A stretch of DNA of 64,000 bases from CAWUEZ02 sp963921355 (GTDB taxonomy: Bacteria; Pseudomonadota; Alphaproteobacteria; Thalassobaculales; Thalassobaculaceae). The DNA lies in NCBI GenBank assembly GCA_963921355.3, contig OZ001190.1, forward strand, positions 2,728,001-2,792,000, read 5' to 3'. Positions 1 to 9,598 of this stretch are shown here, in pieces (position 1 is the stretch's first letter; every line of letters begins with the position of its first letter). A program made the translations under genes and the position numbers. The notes beneath the pieces are model-generated. The model was not told where the DNA came from. It did no database searches and saw only the letters and a program-made list of their open reading frames with translations.

Positions 1-37
1 GCCGTTTGGCTATTCGACCTACCGAGGATCCTGACCG

Positions 38-3000
38 GTGGCCCGCGATACCGTCAGGTTCCGCCATCACGGCGCGCGGGTTGACCTCGACGGGTTCCGG
101 CCGACGGACACGGTGCTCGACTATCTCCGGCTGCAGCGCGGCCTGACCGGGACCAAGGAAGGCTGCGCCGAAGGCGATTGCGGGGCCTGCACCGTGGTGC
201 TCGGCCAGCTCGATCAGGACGGGCGGATGACCTACGCGCCGGTCAACAGCTGCATCCTGATGCTCGGCCAACTCGACGGCCGCGAACTGATCACCATTGA
301 GGATCTCGGTGCAGATGACGGCTCCCTGCACCCAATCCAGCGGGCGATGGTCGATCACCACGGCTCGCAATGCGGCTTCTGCACGCCCGGCATCGTCATG
401 AGCCTGTACGCCCTGTTCCAGCAGGGCGGCGAGACGACCAGGTCCGCGGTCAACGATCAGCTCGCCGGGAACCTGTGCCGATGCACCGGCTATGGCCCGA
501 TCGTCGCGGCCGCCCAGGACGCCGGTCATGCGGACTGCCGTCGTCCGGCCGGTGAGGAGGCTGCCAGCGCCGCCATGCTTGCAGAGCTGCGGGACAGCGA
601 CGATCTGTTCATCGGGACGCCAGACCGCTTTCTGGCGGCGCCGGCCGGCGAAGCCGCTTTGGCTCGCCTGCTGGCCGACCATCCCGATGCCACGATCATC
701 GCCGGCGCCACCGATGTCGGGCTCTGGGTGACCAAGCAACTACGCGATCTGCCCAAGGCGGTGCTGCTGCACCGGGTGACCGGTTTGGACGCGATCACCG
801 AGCGCGGGGGTGACCTGGTGATCGGTGCCGGCGCCACCTACGCCGATGCTGAGCGGGCCCTCGCCGCAGTCGATCCGGATCTCGGTGAGCTCTTGCGCCG
901 CATCGGCTCCAAGCAGGTCCGCGCCGCCGGAACGATCGGTGGGAACATCGCCAACGGTTCGCCGATCGGTGACATGCCGCCCGCGCTGATTGCCCTCGAC
1001 GCGGTGCTGGAACTGGCCAGCGCCGAGGGTTCTCGCGACCTGGCCCTGGAGGATTTCTTCCTTGCCTACGGCCGGCAGGACCGGCGCGCGGGGGAGTATG
1101 TCCGCGCGGTCCGGGTGCCGTCCCTGGCCTCGAACCAGCACTTCCGCTGCTACAAGATCTCCAAGCGTTTCGACCAGGACATCTCGGCGGTCATGGCGGC
1201 CTTCCGTTTGACCGTCGACGACATGCGTATCGTCGAGGCCAGGGTGGCCTTCGGCGGCATGGCGGCCACCCCGAAGCGCGCCAAGGCGTGTGAGCAGGCC
1301 CTGGCAAACCTCTCGCTGGAAGTGCCGGAGACCTGGGCCGCCGCGACCGCCGCGCTGGTGGAGGACTTCCAGCCGATCGACGACATGCGGGCTAGCGCCT
1401 ACTACCGCCGTGAGGTTGCAAAAGGGCTCGTCCTCAAGGCGTTGAGCGAGGTCGCCGCGCAGATACCGCCCACACACGGGTCGCGGGCCATCGCCCGAAG
1501 AGGGAGGACGGTCGTGGTCGCGCGGCCTGAGGTTGTGATTCCCGACGCAAAGGCCGTCGTCACCGAAACGGTGGGCCGGGGCGTGGTTCATGACAGTGCG
1601 GAGATGCATGTCCGTGGCACCGCCCCCTATATCGACGACGTCCTGGAACCGGCCGGCACTCTTCACCTGGCACCCGGCCACGTTCCGCAGGCTGCCAAGG
1701 GCCGGGTAGTTGGCCTCGATCTCGACCCGGTTCGGGCCGCACCGGGCGTTGTCGCCGTGCTGACGGCCGGCGACATCCCGGGCACCAACGACTGCAGCCC
1801 GTCCATGGGCGATGACCCGATTCTGGCCGATGGATGGATCGCCTTCCACGGCCAGGTGCTGTTCGTAGTTGCGGCCGAAACCCGGGATCAGGCCCGCCGG
1901 GCCGCCCGTTTGGCGACGGTCGAGGTCGCGGCGGAGACCCCGGCGGTCACGGTCGAGGACGGGCTGGCGACGGGAGAAACCGTCTTACCGCCCTACGAGT
2001 TCGGGCGCGGCGACGTCGCGGCCGTGCTCGCCGGGATTCCGGAGTCGCGGCGCCACAAAGGCTCACTCGAGATCGGCGGACAAGAGCATTTCTATCTCGA
2101 AGGTCAGGTCGCGTTGGCCCAACCGCTGGAGGGCGGTGGAATCCGGGTCCACAGTTCGACCCAGCACCCGACCGAGGTCCAGCATCTGATCGCCCGCATG
2201 CTCGACATCCCGGACGCCTTCGTCGTGTCGGAATGTCGGCGCATGGGCGGCGCCTTCGGCGGCAAGGAGAGTCAGGCCGCGCAATGGGCCTGCCTGGCGT
2301 CGCTAGTTGCGGCACGGACCGGGCGGCCGGCGAAGATCCGGCTGGACCGTGATGACGACATGATCATGACCGGTAAACGCCACGACATGCGCGCCGACTA
2401 CACCTACGCGCACGATTCCGATGGCGTGCTCAGCGCGGTGGACGTCACGTTCAACTCCCGCTGCGGCTGCTCCGCCGATTTGTCGCTTGGCGTCAACGAC
2501 CGGACCATGTTCCATGCCGACAACGCCTATTTCTATCCGGCGGTCCGCATCCGCTCGAAGCGGATCAAGACCGACACGGTTTCCAATACGGCGTTCCGGG
2601 GATTCGGCGGACCGCAGGGGGTGCTGTTCGCCGAGCGCATGATGGAGGAAATCGCCATTCGGTTGGGACGCGATCCCCTCGATATCCGGCTGAGCAACCT
2701 CTACGCCCGGGGACGCGACGTCACGCCCTACGGCATGACCGTTCCGGACAGCACTCTGCCGCGTCTGGTGCGGCGTCTGGCGCGGGACTGCCGGTACCGG
2801 GCGCGCCGCCGGGCCGTACGCGCCCACAACGCCGACAGCCGGTTCCTGAAGAAGGGCCTCGCCCTGACCCCGGTGAAGTTCGGGATCGCCTTCACCCTCA
2901 AGCACCTCAATCAGGCCGGTGCCCTGGTGCACGTCTACACGGACGGGTCGGTCCAGGTGAACCACGGCGGCACCGAAATGGGGCAGGGGCTGCATACCAA

Positions 3001-3856
3001 GGTCGCCCAGGTCGTCGCCGAGGAGTTCGGGCTCGGCCTGGATCGGATCCGCATCACCGCGACCTCGACCGAGAAAGTCCCCAACACGGGGCCGACGGCC
3101 GCATCCTCGGGCTCGGACCTGAACGGCATGGCGGCGAAACGGGCGGCGGAACAGATCCGTCGGCGCCTGGCCGCAATGGTCGCCCGAATGCACCAGGCTC
3201 AGGCCAAGGATGTGGTCTTCGTTGGCGGTGCCGTGCATGTCGGCTACCGCGCCATCCCGTTCGCCGAGGTTACCAAGACAGCATTCCTGGAGCGGGTCTC
3301 GCTTTCGGCCGCCGGGTACTACGCCACGCCGAAGATCACCTGGGACCGGGAGAGCTCGACCGGCCGGCCATTCCTGTATTTCTCTTATGGTGCGGCCTGT
3401 GCCGAAGTCACCGTGGACACGCTGACCGGCGAGATGATCGTCGACCGGGTCGACATCCTCCACGATGTCGGCCGATCGCTGAACCCGGCTCTCGACATCG
3501 GTCAGATCGAGGGCGGATTCGTGCAAGGCATGGGTTGGCTGACCACCGAGGAACTGGTCTACGATCGGGCCGGACGCCTCATGACCCACGCACCGTCAAC
3601 CTACAAGATCCCGACCTGTTCCGACGTGCCGGATGATTTCCGGGTCGCGCTCTGGGACTCCAAGGGCAATCGGGAGGCGACGATCTACCGCTCCAAGGCG
3701 GTCGGAGAGCCGCCGCTGATGCTGGCGACCTCGGTGTACTGCGCCATCAACGACGCACTCGCCAGCCTGGCGCCGGGCCGCCTGCCACCTCTGGACGCGC
3801 CGGCCACCCCGGAGGCCATCCTGCGGGCCGCTCGAGCCATGGAGCAGGCGGCATGA
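38..3856 (+). CDS. xdhAB: Xanthine dehydrogenase, fused XdhA-XdhB single chain
   Basis: Oxidises hypoxanthine to xanthine and xanthine to urate with molybdopterin, FAD and two [2Fe-2S] clusters. The 1272-residue chain shows the first ferredoxin-type cluster (Cys43, Cys48, Cys51, Cys72), the second cluster (Cys112, Cys115, Cys147, Cys149), an FAD domain with IIAGATDVGLW and GTIGGNIANGSPIGD, and then the molybdenum domain with GGAFGGKE, AFRGFGGPQG, GTEMGQGLHT and the catalytic Glu1224 in VGEPPLML. In most bacteria the first 480 or so residues (XdhA) and the rest (XdhB) are separate genes. Here they are joined without stop or frameshift, as in eukaryotic XDH. The start is GTG at 38, preceded by GAGG. 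The last codons overlap xdhC by ATGA, so the two are translationally coupled. Confidence 0.95.
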   Translation: MARDTVRFRHHGARVDLDGFRPTDTVLDYLRLQRGLTGTKEGCAEGDCGACTVVLGQLDQDGRMTYAPVNSCILMLGQLDGRELITIEDLGADDGSLHPIQRAMVDHHGSQCGFCTPGIVMSLYALFQQGGETTRSAVNDQLAGNLCRCTGYGPIVAAAQDAGHADCRRPAGEEAASAAMLAELRDSDDLFIGTPDRFLAAPAGEAALARLLADHPDATIIAGATDVGLWVTKQLRDLPKAVLLHRVTGLDAITERGGDLVIGAGATYADAERALAAVDPDLGELLRRIGSKQVRAAGTIGGNIANGSPIGDMPPALIALDAVLELASAEGSRDLALEDFFLAYGRQDRRAGEYVRAVRVPSLASNQHFRCYKISKRFDQDISAVMAAFRLTVDDMRIVEARVAFGGMAATPKRAKACEQALANLSLEVPETWAAATAALVEDFQPIDDMRASAYYRREVAKGLVLKALSEVAAQIPPTHGSRAIARRGRTVVVARPEVVIPDAKAVVTETVGRGVVHDSAEMHVRGTAPYIDDVLEPAGTLHLAPGHVPQAAKGRVVGLDLDPVRAAPGVVAVLTAGDIPGTNDCSPSMGDDPILADGWIAFHGQVLFVVAAETRDQARRAARLATVEVAAETPAVTVEDGLATGETVLPPYEFGRGDVAAVLAGIPESRRHKGSLEIGGQEHFYLEGQVALAQPLEGGGIRVHSSTQHPTEVQHLIARMLDIPDAFVVSECRRMGGAFGGKESQAAQWACLASLVAARTGRPAKIRLDRDDDMIMTGKRHDMRADYTYAHDSDGVLSAVDVTFNSRCGCSADLSLGVNDRTMFHADNAYFYPAVRIRSKRIKTDTVSNTAFRGFGGPQGVLFAERMMEEIAIRLGRDPLDIRLSNLYARGRDVTPYGMTVPDSTLPRLVRRLARDCRYRARRRAVRAHNADSRFLKKGLALTPVKFGIAFTLKHLNQAGALVHVYTDGSVQVNHGGTEMGQGLHTKVAQVVAEEFGLGLDRIRITATSTEKVPNTGPTAASSGSDLNGMAAKRAAEQIRRRLAAMVARMHQAQAKDVVFVGGAVHVGYRAIPFAEVTKTAFLERVSLSAAGYYATPKITWDRESSTGRPFLYFSYGAACAEVTVDTLTGEMIVDRVDILHDVGRSLNPALDIGQIEGGFVQGMGWLTTEELVYDRAGRLMTHAPSTYKIPTCSDVPDDFRVALWDSKGNREATIYRSKAVGEPPLMLATSVYCAINDALASLAPGRLPPLDAPATPEAILRAARAMEQAA

Positions 3857-4821
3857 AGCGGTTCTGGGCGACATTGGCGACCTGCATCACCGAGTCCGGC
3901 GCCGTCGCCGCCGTCAGCGTTCTGGACGCCGAGGGCTCCGCGCCCCGGGATGCCGGCGCACGGATGATCGTGCGCGGCGATGGCGGGTTCCATGGCACGA
4001 TCGGTGGCGGCGCGCTGGAGTGGCAGGCGATCGCCGAGGCGCAACGCCTGTTGCAGGGCTCGGCCTGTCACCGCATCACCCGCACCGCCCTCGGCCCCGG
4101 GCTCGGGCAGTGCTGCGGCGGGTCGGTCCGGCTGCTGATCGAGCGGTTCGATGCGACCCGGGAGCCGGAGGTCGTCGAGTTCGCCGCGCGCGAGGAGGCC
4201 GGCCCGTTCACCACACGCGGACGGGTCACCGATGGCGGCGTCGTTCGCGACTTGACGTCGGGTGCCCTCGCCGATGGGCACCTGCTGGAGCACTTCGGCG
4301 AGCGGACCCGGCCGTTGATGCTGTTCGGCGCCGGCCATGTCGGCCGGGCGGTGATGCTGGCGCTGGCGCCGCTGCCCTTCGAGGTGACCTGGGTCGATAG
4401 CCGGCCAAGGGTCTTTCCCGCCGCCGTCCCGGCGAACGTGACGATGGTCCGCACGGACCATCCGGCCGCCATGGTGGCCAACGCGCCCACGGACGCTTTC
4501 GTTCTGGTCCTGACCCACAGTCACGCGCTCGACCTCGAGATCGTCCAGGCGGCGCTTGAAGCCGGTTGCTTCGGCTATGTCGGCCTGATCGGATCTGCGA
4601 CGAAGCGAACGCGGTTCATCAAGCGGTTGGTCGAAGCTGGGATTGAACGGTCGCGTGTCGATCGAGATCTCGTTTGTCCGATCGGCCAGTCCGCGATCCG
4701 CTCGAAGACGCCGGCGGCGATCGCGGCTGGAATCGCCGCCGACCTGCTGGCCCGCGACGAGACACTGGCAGCCGGCCAAGAAGACCTCAGCCCCCGGGCG
4801 GTTGGAGTGTCGGCCCGATGA
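3853..4821 (+). CDS. xdhC: Xanthine dehydrogenase accessory protein XdhC
   Basis: XdhC binds molybdenum cofactor, supports its sulfuration and inserts it into XdhB. The 322-residue protein has the family features: an N-terminal VLDAEGSAPRDAGARM, GTIGGGALEW and GQCCGGSV stretch, then a Rossmann fold beginning LFGAGHVGRAV, then VLTHSHALDLEI, GLIGSATKRTRF and a C-terminal PIGQSAIRSKTPAAIA. It overlaps xdhAB by four bases and the following ATPase gene by four bases (ATGA at 4818-4821), so it sits inside one operon. Function is assigned from family and context. Nothing unusual in length. Confidence 0.94.
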   Translation: MKRFWATLATCITESGAVAAVSVLDAEGSAPRDAGARMIVRGDGGFHGTIGGGALEWQAIAEAQRLLQGSACHRITRTALGPGLGQCCGGSVRLLIERFDATREPEVVEFAAREEAGPFTTRGRVTDGGVVRDLTSGALADGHLLEHFGERTRPLMLFGAGHVGRAVMLALAPLPFEVTWVDSRPRVFPAAVPANVTMVRTDHPAAMVANAPTDAFVLVLTHSHALDLEIVQAALEAGCFGYVGLIGSATKRTRFIKRLVEAGIERSRVDRDLVCPIGQSAIRSKTPAAIAAGIAADLLARDETLAAGQEDLSPRAVGVSAR

Positions 4822-6338
4822 CGGAGTATCTGATCGAGGCCCTGAACGTCGTGAAGAAGTTTGGCGATTTCGCCGCGAATGACGATGTCACGCTGCAGCT
4901 CCGGCCCGGCGAGATCCATGCCCTGCTCGGCGAAAACGGGGCCGGCAAGTCGACCCTGGTCAAGATCATGTACGGGGCGCTGCAGCCGACCGCGGGCGAG
5001 TTGCGGTGGCGGGGGGAGACGGTCACGATCGCGAATCCGGCCCAGGCGCGCAAACTCGGCATCGGCATGGTGTTTCAGCACTTCTCGCTGATCGAGGCGT
5101 TGACCGTGACCGAGAACATCGCGCTGGCACTGCCGCCGGATGTCGAGTTCGCTGGCCTGGCGGCGCGGATCGAACAGGTCTCGCGCGACTACGGATTGCC
5201 GCTGGAGCCGACCGCCCTGGTCGCGGACCTGTCGGTTGGGGAACGCCAGCGGATCGAAATCGTGCGCTGTCTGCTGCAGGAGCCGGCCCTGCTGATCATG
5301 GACGAGCCGACGGCCGTTCTGACGCCGCAGGAGGCGAACCAGCTGTTCGCTACCCTTGACCGCCTGGCCAACGAGGGCTGCGCCGTCCTGTACATCTCGC
5401 ACCGCCTGGAAGAGGTGAAGCAGCTCTGCCACAACGCGACCATCCTGCGTCACGGCAAGGTGGTCGCGAACGTGGATCCGCAGGAGGAGACGGCGGCCTC
5501 GCTGGCGCGGCACATGGTCGGCGCGGACGTGCACGAGATCATGCCCCGCGGCGAGGTCGACCAGGGCGCCCCGGTTTTGCTGCTCAAGGGACTATCGATG
5601 GCGGCGAACGGCCCGTTCGCGGTCGCCCTGGATGACATCCGTCTGGAAGTCCGGACCGGCGAGATCGTGGCGATCGCCGGGGTCGCGGGCAATGGCCAGT
5701 CGGAGCTGTTCTCCGCCCTGTCCGGGGAGATGCGGGCACCGGATCCGAGTTCGATTTCCCTGGATGGGCTCAGCATCGGTGCGCTCGACGTGACGGAGCG
5801 GCGGCTCGCCGGGTGCGCCTTCGTCCCGGAAGAGCGGCTGGGGCATGGGGCGGTACCGGACTTCTCGCTCTCGGAGAACATCATTCTGACCCGCTTCGCC
5901 TCCGATCCGGCGCTCAAGAACGGCTGGTTCCTGCGCCGGGGCTCGGCCAAGGAGGTCGCGACCCGGGTGTCGTCCGACTTCGATGTGCGCAAGGCCAAGG
6001 TCGACCCGGAGGCCCGATCGCTGTCCGGCGGCAACCTGCAGAAATTCGTGGTCGGACGCGAGCTCGACAGGACGCCGAAGTTGCTGGTCGTCAACCAGCC
6101 GACCTGGGGGGTCGATGCCGGGGCGGCGGCGCTGATCCGCCAGGCGCTGATCGACCTGGCACGGCGGGGGTCGGCCGTTCTGGTGATCAGTCAGGATCTG
6201 GACGAGATCTTCGAGATCGCCGACCGGATCGCGGTGATCTCGCGCGGCCAGCTATCCGATCAGACGCTCGCCCGGGACATGACGCTGGAACGGATCGGCC
6301 TGCTGATGGCCGGAGCCCACGAAAGGCGTGCCTCATGA
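4818..6338 (+). CDS. Purine/nucleoside ABC importer, double ATPase subunit
   Basis: The energising subunit of a BMP-type (sugar/nucleoside class) ABC importer, 506 residues with two ATP-binding halves. Half one has Walker A GENGAGKST (about residues 38-46), signature LSVGERQRIEIV and Walker B LLIMDEPTAVL. Half two has the degenerate GVAGNGQSEL in place of Walker A, signature SGGNLQKFVVGREL and LLVVNQPTWGVD. The degenerate second half is normal for this family (RbsA, YufO/NupO type). The start is the ATG at 4818, inside the stop of xdhC; an upstream in-frame extension is not used because it would overlap xdhC. It is followed by two permeases and a BMP lipoprotein-like receptor. The neighbourhood of xanthine dehydrogenase, PuuD and guanine deaminase points to purine bases or nucleosides as substrate, which is inference. 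Confidence 0.9.
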   Translation: MTEYLIEALNVVKKFGDFAANDDVTLQLRPGEIHALLGENGAGKSTLVKIMYGALQPTAGELRWRGETVTIANPAQARKLGIGMVFQHFSLIEALTVTENIALALPPDVEFAGLAARIEQVSRDYGLPLEPTALVADLSVGERQRIEIVRCLLQEPALLIMDEPTAVLTPQEANQLFATLDRLANEGCAVLYISHRLEEVKQLCHNATILRHGKVVANVDPQEETAASLARHMVGADVHEIMPRGEVDQGAPVLLLKGLSMAANGPFAVALDDIRLEVRTGEIVAIAGVAGNGQSELFSALSGEMRAPDPSSISLDGLSIGALDVTERRLAGCAFVPEERLGHGAVPDFSLSENIILTRFASDPALKNGWFLRRGSAKEVATRVSSDFDVRKAKVDPEARSLSGGNLQKFVVGRELDRTPKLLVVNQPTWGVDAGAAALIRQALIDLARRGSAVLVISQDLDEIFEIADRIAVISRGQLSDQTLARDMTLERIGLLMAGAHERRAS

Positions 6339-7441
6339 GTCTGGTCCTGGAGAAGCGTGCCGAGCAGTCGAAGGCGATGGCCTATCTGTCGCCGCTTCTG
6401 GCGGTCGCGCTGACCTTGCTGGCCGGAGCGGTGATCTTCGGTCTGCAGGGCTTCAACCCGGCGCGCGCGCTCTATGTCTACTTCCTGGAACCGGTGACCA
6501 CCTGGTGGTCGATCGAGGAGTTGATCGTCAAGGCGGCCCCCCTGGTCCTGATCGGCGTCGGCCTGGCGGTGTGCTTCCGCGCCAATGTCTGGAACATCGG
6601 CGCTGAGGGACAGCTGACGGTGGGGGCGCTCGTCGGTTCAGCGGTCCCGATCCTGATGCCGGAGTTCCAGCAGTTCCCGGTCCTGATCGTCATCCTGATC
6701 GTGGGGGCGCTGGGCGGCGCGTTGTACGGGGCGATCCCGGCGCTGCTGAAGACCCGGTTCGGTGCCAACGAGATCCTGACCAGTCTGATGCTGGTCTATG
6801 TCGCCCAGCTGACCCTCGACTGGTTCGTGCGGGGGCCGTGGCGGGACCCCCAGGGCTTCAACTTCCCGAAATCCGTGAGTTTCGAAGGCTGGCAGCTGTT
6901 GCCCACCCTGGGGGACGGGCGGGTGCATATCGGGGCTGGCCTCGCGGTGATTGCCGTGATCGTGCTGTTCGTGGTCATGGGCAAATCCCTGAAGGGGTTC
7001 GAGATCCGGGTGATCGGCACCGCGCCCCGCGCCGGCGAGTTCGCCGGCTTCTCGGCGCGCCGGATCGTCTGGTTCTGCTTCCTGCTGTCGGGCGCGCTGG
7101 CCGGATTGGCCGGGATCTGCGAGGTCGCCGGGCCGAGCGGTCATCTGCAGCCGGCGATTTCGCCCGGCTACGGCTTCACGGCGATCATCGTCGCCTTCCT
7201 CGGCCGGCTAAACCCGTTCGGCGTATTGGTCGCCGGGTTGATGCTGGGCATCAGCTACCTCGGTGGCGAGGCGGCGCAGATTGATCTCGGGGTGTCCGAC
7301 AAGACGGCGCAGGTGTTCCATGGCATCCTGCTGTTCTTCATCCTCTCCTGCGACACGCTGATCCTCTATCGGGTCCGCTGGGTACCAGGGGTTGGGCGCC
7401 AACCCCACGGGCATCAGTCCCAAGCGCAGCGGGAGGCTTGA
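6335..7441 (+). CDS. Purine/nucleoside ABC importer, permease 1
   Basis: A membrane subunit of 368 residues in the BPD_transp_2 family (YufP/NupP type). It has many hydrophobic segments and the family stretches ANVWNIGAEGQLTVGAL, GANEILTSLMLVYVAQ and PGYGFTAIIVAFLGRLNPFG. The ATG at 6335 overlaps the ATPase stop (ATGA), which fixes the start; a longer in-frame reading upstream lies inside the ATPase gene. It pairs with the second permease at 7445. Confidence 0.9.
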   Translation: MSLVLEKRAEQSKAMAYLSPLLAVALTLLAGAVIFGLQGFNPARALYVYFLEPVTTWWSIEELIVKAAPLVLIGVGLAVCFRANVWNIGAEGQLTVGALVGSAVPILMPEFQQFPVLIVILIVGALGGALYGAIPALLKTRFGANEILTSLMLVYVAQLTLDWFVRGPWRDPQGFNFPKSVSFEGWQLLPTLGDGRVHIGAGLAVIAVIVLFVVMGKSLKGFEIRVIGTAPRAGEFAGFSARRIVWFCFLLSGALAGLAGICEVAGPSGHLQPAISPGYGFTAIIVAFLGRLNPFGVLVAGLMLGISYLGGEAAQIDLGVSDKTAQVFHGILLFFILSCDTLILYRVRWVPGVGRQPHGHQSQAQREA

Positions 7442-7444
7442 ACG

Positions 7445-8365
7445 ATGGGGGCGATGGAAGCGGTTGTTCTCACCATCATCACGGCCTCGACGCCGCTGCT
7501 GATCGCGGCGATCGGTGAACTGGTGGTCGAGCGATCCGGTGTCCTAAATCTCGGGGTCGAGGGGATGATGGTGGTGGGTGCGGTCTGCGCCTTTGCCGCG
7601 GCCTACACCACAGGTTCGCCGTGGATCGGCGTGCTGGCAGGCGTCCTGTCGGGGGTCGGTATGTCGGTCCTGTTCGGGTTCCTGACCCAAACCCTGGTGA
7701 CCAATCAGGTCGCGTCCGGCCTGTCGTTGACCCTGCTCGGTCTCGGGCTGTCGGGTCTGATCGGCGAGGGTTTCACCGGTCTGCCCGGCGTGAAGATGAC
7801 CGCGATCGAGATTCCCGCGCTGACGGAGATCCCGTTCATCGGGCCGGTCCTGTTCGGACAGGACCCGCTGGTCTACGTCTCGTTCATGCTGGTGGCCGCG
7901 GTCGCCTACGTCCTGACCAGGACCCGCATCGGGCTGATCATCCGCGCCGTCGGCGGCAACCACCATTCGGCCCATGCGCTCGGCTATAACGTCATCGCCG
8001 TGCGCTACGGCTGCATCATGTTCGGCGGTGCCTGCGCCGGCCTCGCCGGAGCCTATCTGTCCTTGTCATATACGCCGCAGTGGATCGAGAACATGACGGC
8101 GGGGCGCGGCTGGATCGCGCTTGCGCTGGTGGTGTTCGCCACCTGGGTGCCGTTCCGCGTGCTGATCGGGGCCTACCTGTTCGGCACCATCTGGATCATG
8201 GGGCTCTACGTCCAGGGCATGGGCGTCGGGATTCCCTCGCAGTTCCTGTCGGCCCTGCCGTATCTGGTGACGATCGCCGCCTTGGTCGTGATCTCGGGCA
8301 ATCGGCTGCTGACCAAGGTGAACACACCGGCTTGCATCGGACAGTCGTTCGTGCCTGATCGGTAG
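7445..8365 (+). CDS. Purine/nucleoside ABC importer, permease 2
   Basis: The second membrane subunit, 306 residues, BPD_transp_2 family (YufQ/NupQ type). It opens with a hydrophobic helix and the family signature SGVLNLGVEGMMVVGAV, followed by VTNQVASGLSLTLLGLGLSG, a loop with IIRAVGGNHHSAHALGYNV and further helices. It lies three bases after permease 1. The stop is TAG at 8363, followed by a small CCCGC/GCGGG hairpin (8388-8402) and a strong ribosome site for the receptor gene. The gap may let the receptor be made in excess over the permeases. Confidence 0.9.
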   Translation: MGAMEAVVLTIITASTPLLIAAIGELVVERSGVLNLGVEGMMVVGAVCAFAAAYTTGSPWIGVLAGVLSGVGMSVLFGFLTQTLVTNQVASGLSLTLLGLGLSGLIGEGFTGLPGVKMTAIEIPALTEIPFIGPVLFGQDPLVYVSFMLVAAVAYVLTRTRIGLIIRAVGGNHHSAHALGYNVIAVRYGCIMFGGACAGLAGAYLSLSYTPQWIENMTAGRGWIALALVVFATWVPFRVLIGAYLFGTIWIMGLYVQGMGVGIPSQFLSALPYLVTIAALVVISGNRLLTKVNTPACIGQSFVPDR

Positions 8366-8441
8366 ACGAATAAATGGGGAGGAATGTCCCGCGCAAAGCG
8401 GGGCGGTATTGGAAGACAACCGCAGGAAGGAGCGTTTGGAG

Positions 8442-9509
8442 ATGAAGAGAATGATTGGCGCGGTGCTGGCCATCGCGATGACCGTCGCGGCCGGGGGCGC
8501 GATCGCAGCGGATAAACTCAAGGTCGGGTTCATCTATGTCGGCCCGATCGGCGACCATGGCTGGACCTACCAGCACCATCAGGGGCTGCTGGCGGTCGAG
8601 GAGGCGTACGGCGACAAGGTCGAGACGGTGTATGTCGAGAAAGTGGCCGAGGGCCCGGATGCCGAACGGGCGATCACCCGTCTGGCGCGTCAGGGTGCTG
8701 GCATGATCTTCACCACGTCCTTCGGCTTCATGGAGCAGACCCTGAAGGTCGCCGAGAAGTTTCCGGACGTGAAATTCGAGCACGCCACCGGCTACAAGCG
8801 CGCCGACAACGTGTCGACCTATTCCGGCCGGTTCTACGAGGGCCGGTACGTGATCGGTCAGATCGCTGCCAAGATGTCGAAGTCGGGCGTGGCCGGTTAC
8901 ATCGCCTCGTTCCCGATCCCGGAAGTGGTGCGCGGCATCAACTCCTTCATGCTGGGGGCTCAGTCGATCAACCCGGACTTCAAAGTGAAGGTCGTCTGGG
9001 TGAACTCCTGGTTCGACCCCGGCAAGGAGGCCGACGCGGCCAAGGTGCTGATCGGCCAGGGCGCCGACATCATGACCCAGCACACGGACTCGACGGCACC
9101 GCTTCAGATCGCCGCCGAACAGGGCATCATGGGCTTCGGCCAAGCTTCCGACATGCTCAAGTTCGCGCCCAAGAACCAGATGACGTCGATCGTCGACGAC
9201 TGGGCGCCGTATTACGTGCGTCGGGTCGGCGAGGTCCTGGACGGCTCCTGGAAGTCCGAAGACACCTGGGGCGGCATGGATGTCGGCATGGTCAACATGT
9301 CGGCCTACACCAACCTGCCGGACGATGTCGTGGCGATGGCGAAGAAGACCCAGGCCTCGATCACCGACGGGTCGTTCCACCCGTTCACCGGCCCGATCTT
9401 CAAACAGGATGGCAGCCAGGCGGCCGGTGCCGGCGAAGTGCTGGATGAGGGCACTTTGCTCGGCATGAACTGGTACGTGAAGGGCATCGACGACAAGCTG
9501 CCCCAGTAA
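8442..9509 (+). CDS. BMP-family purine/nucleoside-binding protein
   Basis: The periplasmic receptor of the importer encoded just upstream, 355 residues, BMP (Med/PnrA-like) family. A typical signal peptide runs from residue 1 to about 22 (MKRMIGAVL...GGAIA). The mature protein begins with KLKVGFIYVGPIGDHGWTYQ, characteristic of the family, and has a later LIGQGADIMTQHTDSTAP. The start is chosen at 8442 because AGGAAGGAG (8424-8432) sits nine bases upstream; a TTG eleven codons earlier would spoil the signal peptide. The stop is TAA, followed by a strong hairpin (9520-9552). Confidence 0.92.
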   Translation: MKRMIGAVLAIAMTVAAGGAIAADKLKVGFIYVGPIGDHGWTYQHHQGLLAVEEAYGDKVETVYVEKVAEGPDAERAITRLARQGAGMIFTTSFGFMEQTLKVAEKFPDVKFEHATGYKRADNVSTYSGRFYEGRYVIGQIAAKMSKSGVAGYIASFPIPEVVRGINSFMLGAQSINPDFKVKVVWVNSWFDPGKEADAAKVLIGQGADIMTQHTDSTAPLQIAAEQGIMGFGQASDMLKFAPKNQMTSIVDDWAPYYVRRVGEVLDGSWKSEDTWGGMDVGMVNMSAYTNLPDDVVAMAKKTQASITDGSFHPFTGPIFKQDGSQAAGAGEVLDEGTLLGMNWYVKGIDDKLPQ

Positions 9510-9519
9510 ACCAGGCATA

Positions 9520-9552
9520 GACCGCGTCCGCCCGATTGGGGCGGGCGCGGTC
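9520..9552 (+). terminator. Strong intercistronic hairpin
   Basis: A 14-base-pair stem (GACCGCGTCCGCCC paired with GGGCGGGCGCGGTC, one G-T wobble) closes a five-base loop GATTG. It starts 11 bases after the BMP receptor stop and no T tract follows. It may act as a partial terminator or as an mRNA stabiliser that raises receptor expression relative to puuD. Confidence 0.65.
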
Positions 9553-9598
9553 GATCGGTCCCGATGGGGCAGTGGACCGGGAGAAGCGATTCCGCGCC

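Noticed and set aside
740..1849. Long minus-strand open frame inside xdhAB
   Set aside because: Antisense to well-conserved FAD and molybdenum domains; composition typical of a shadow frame.
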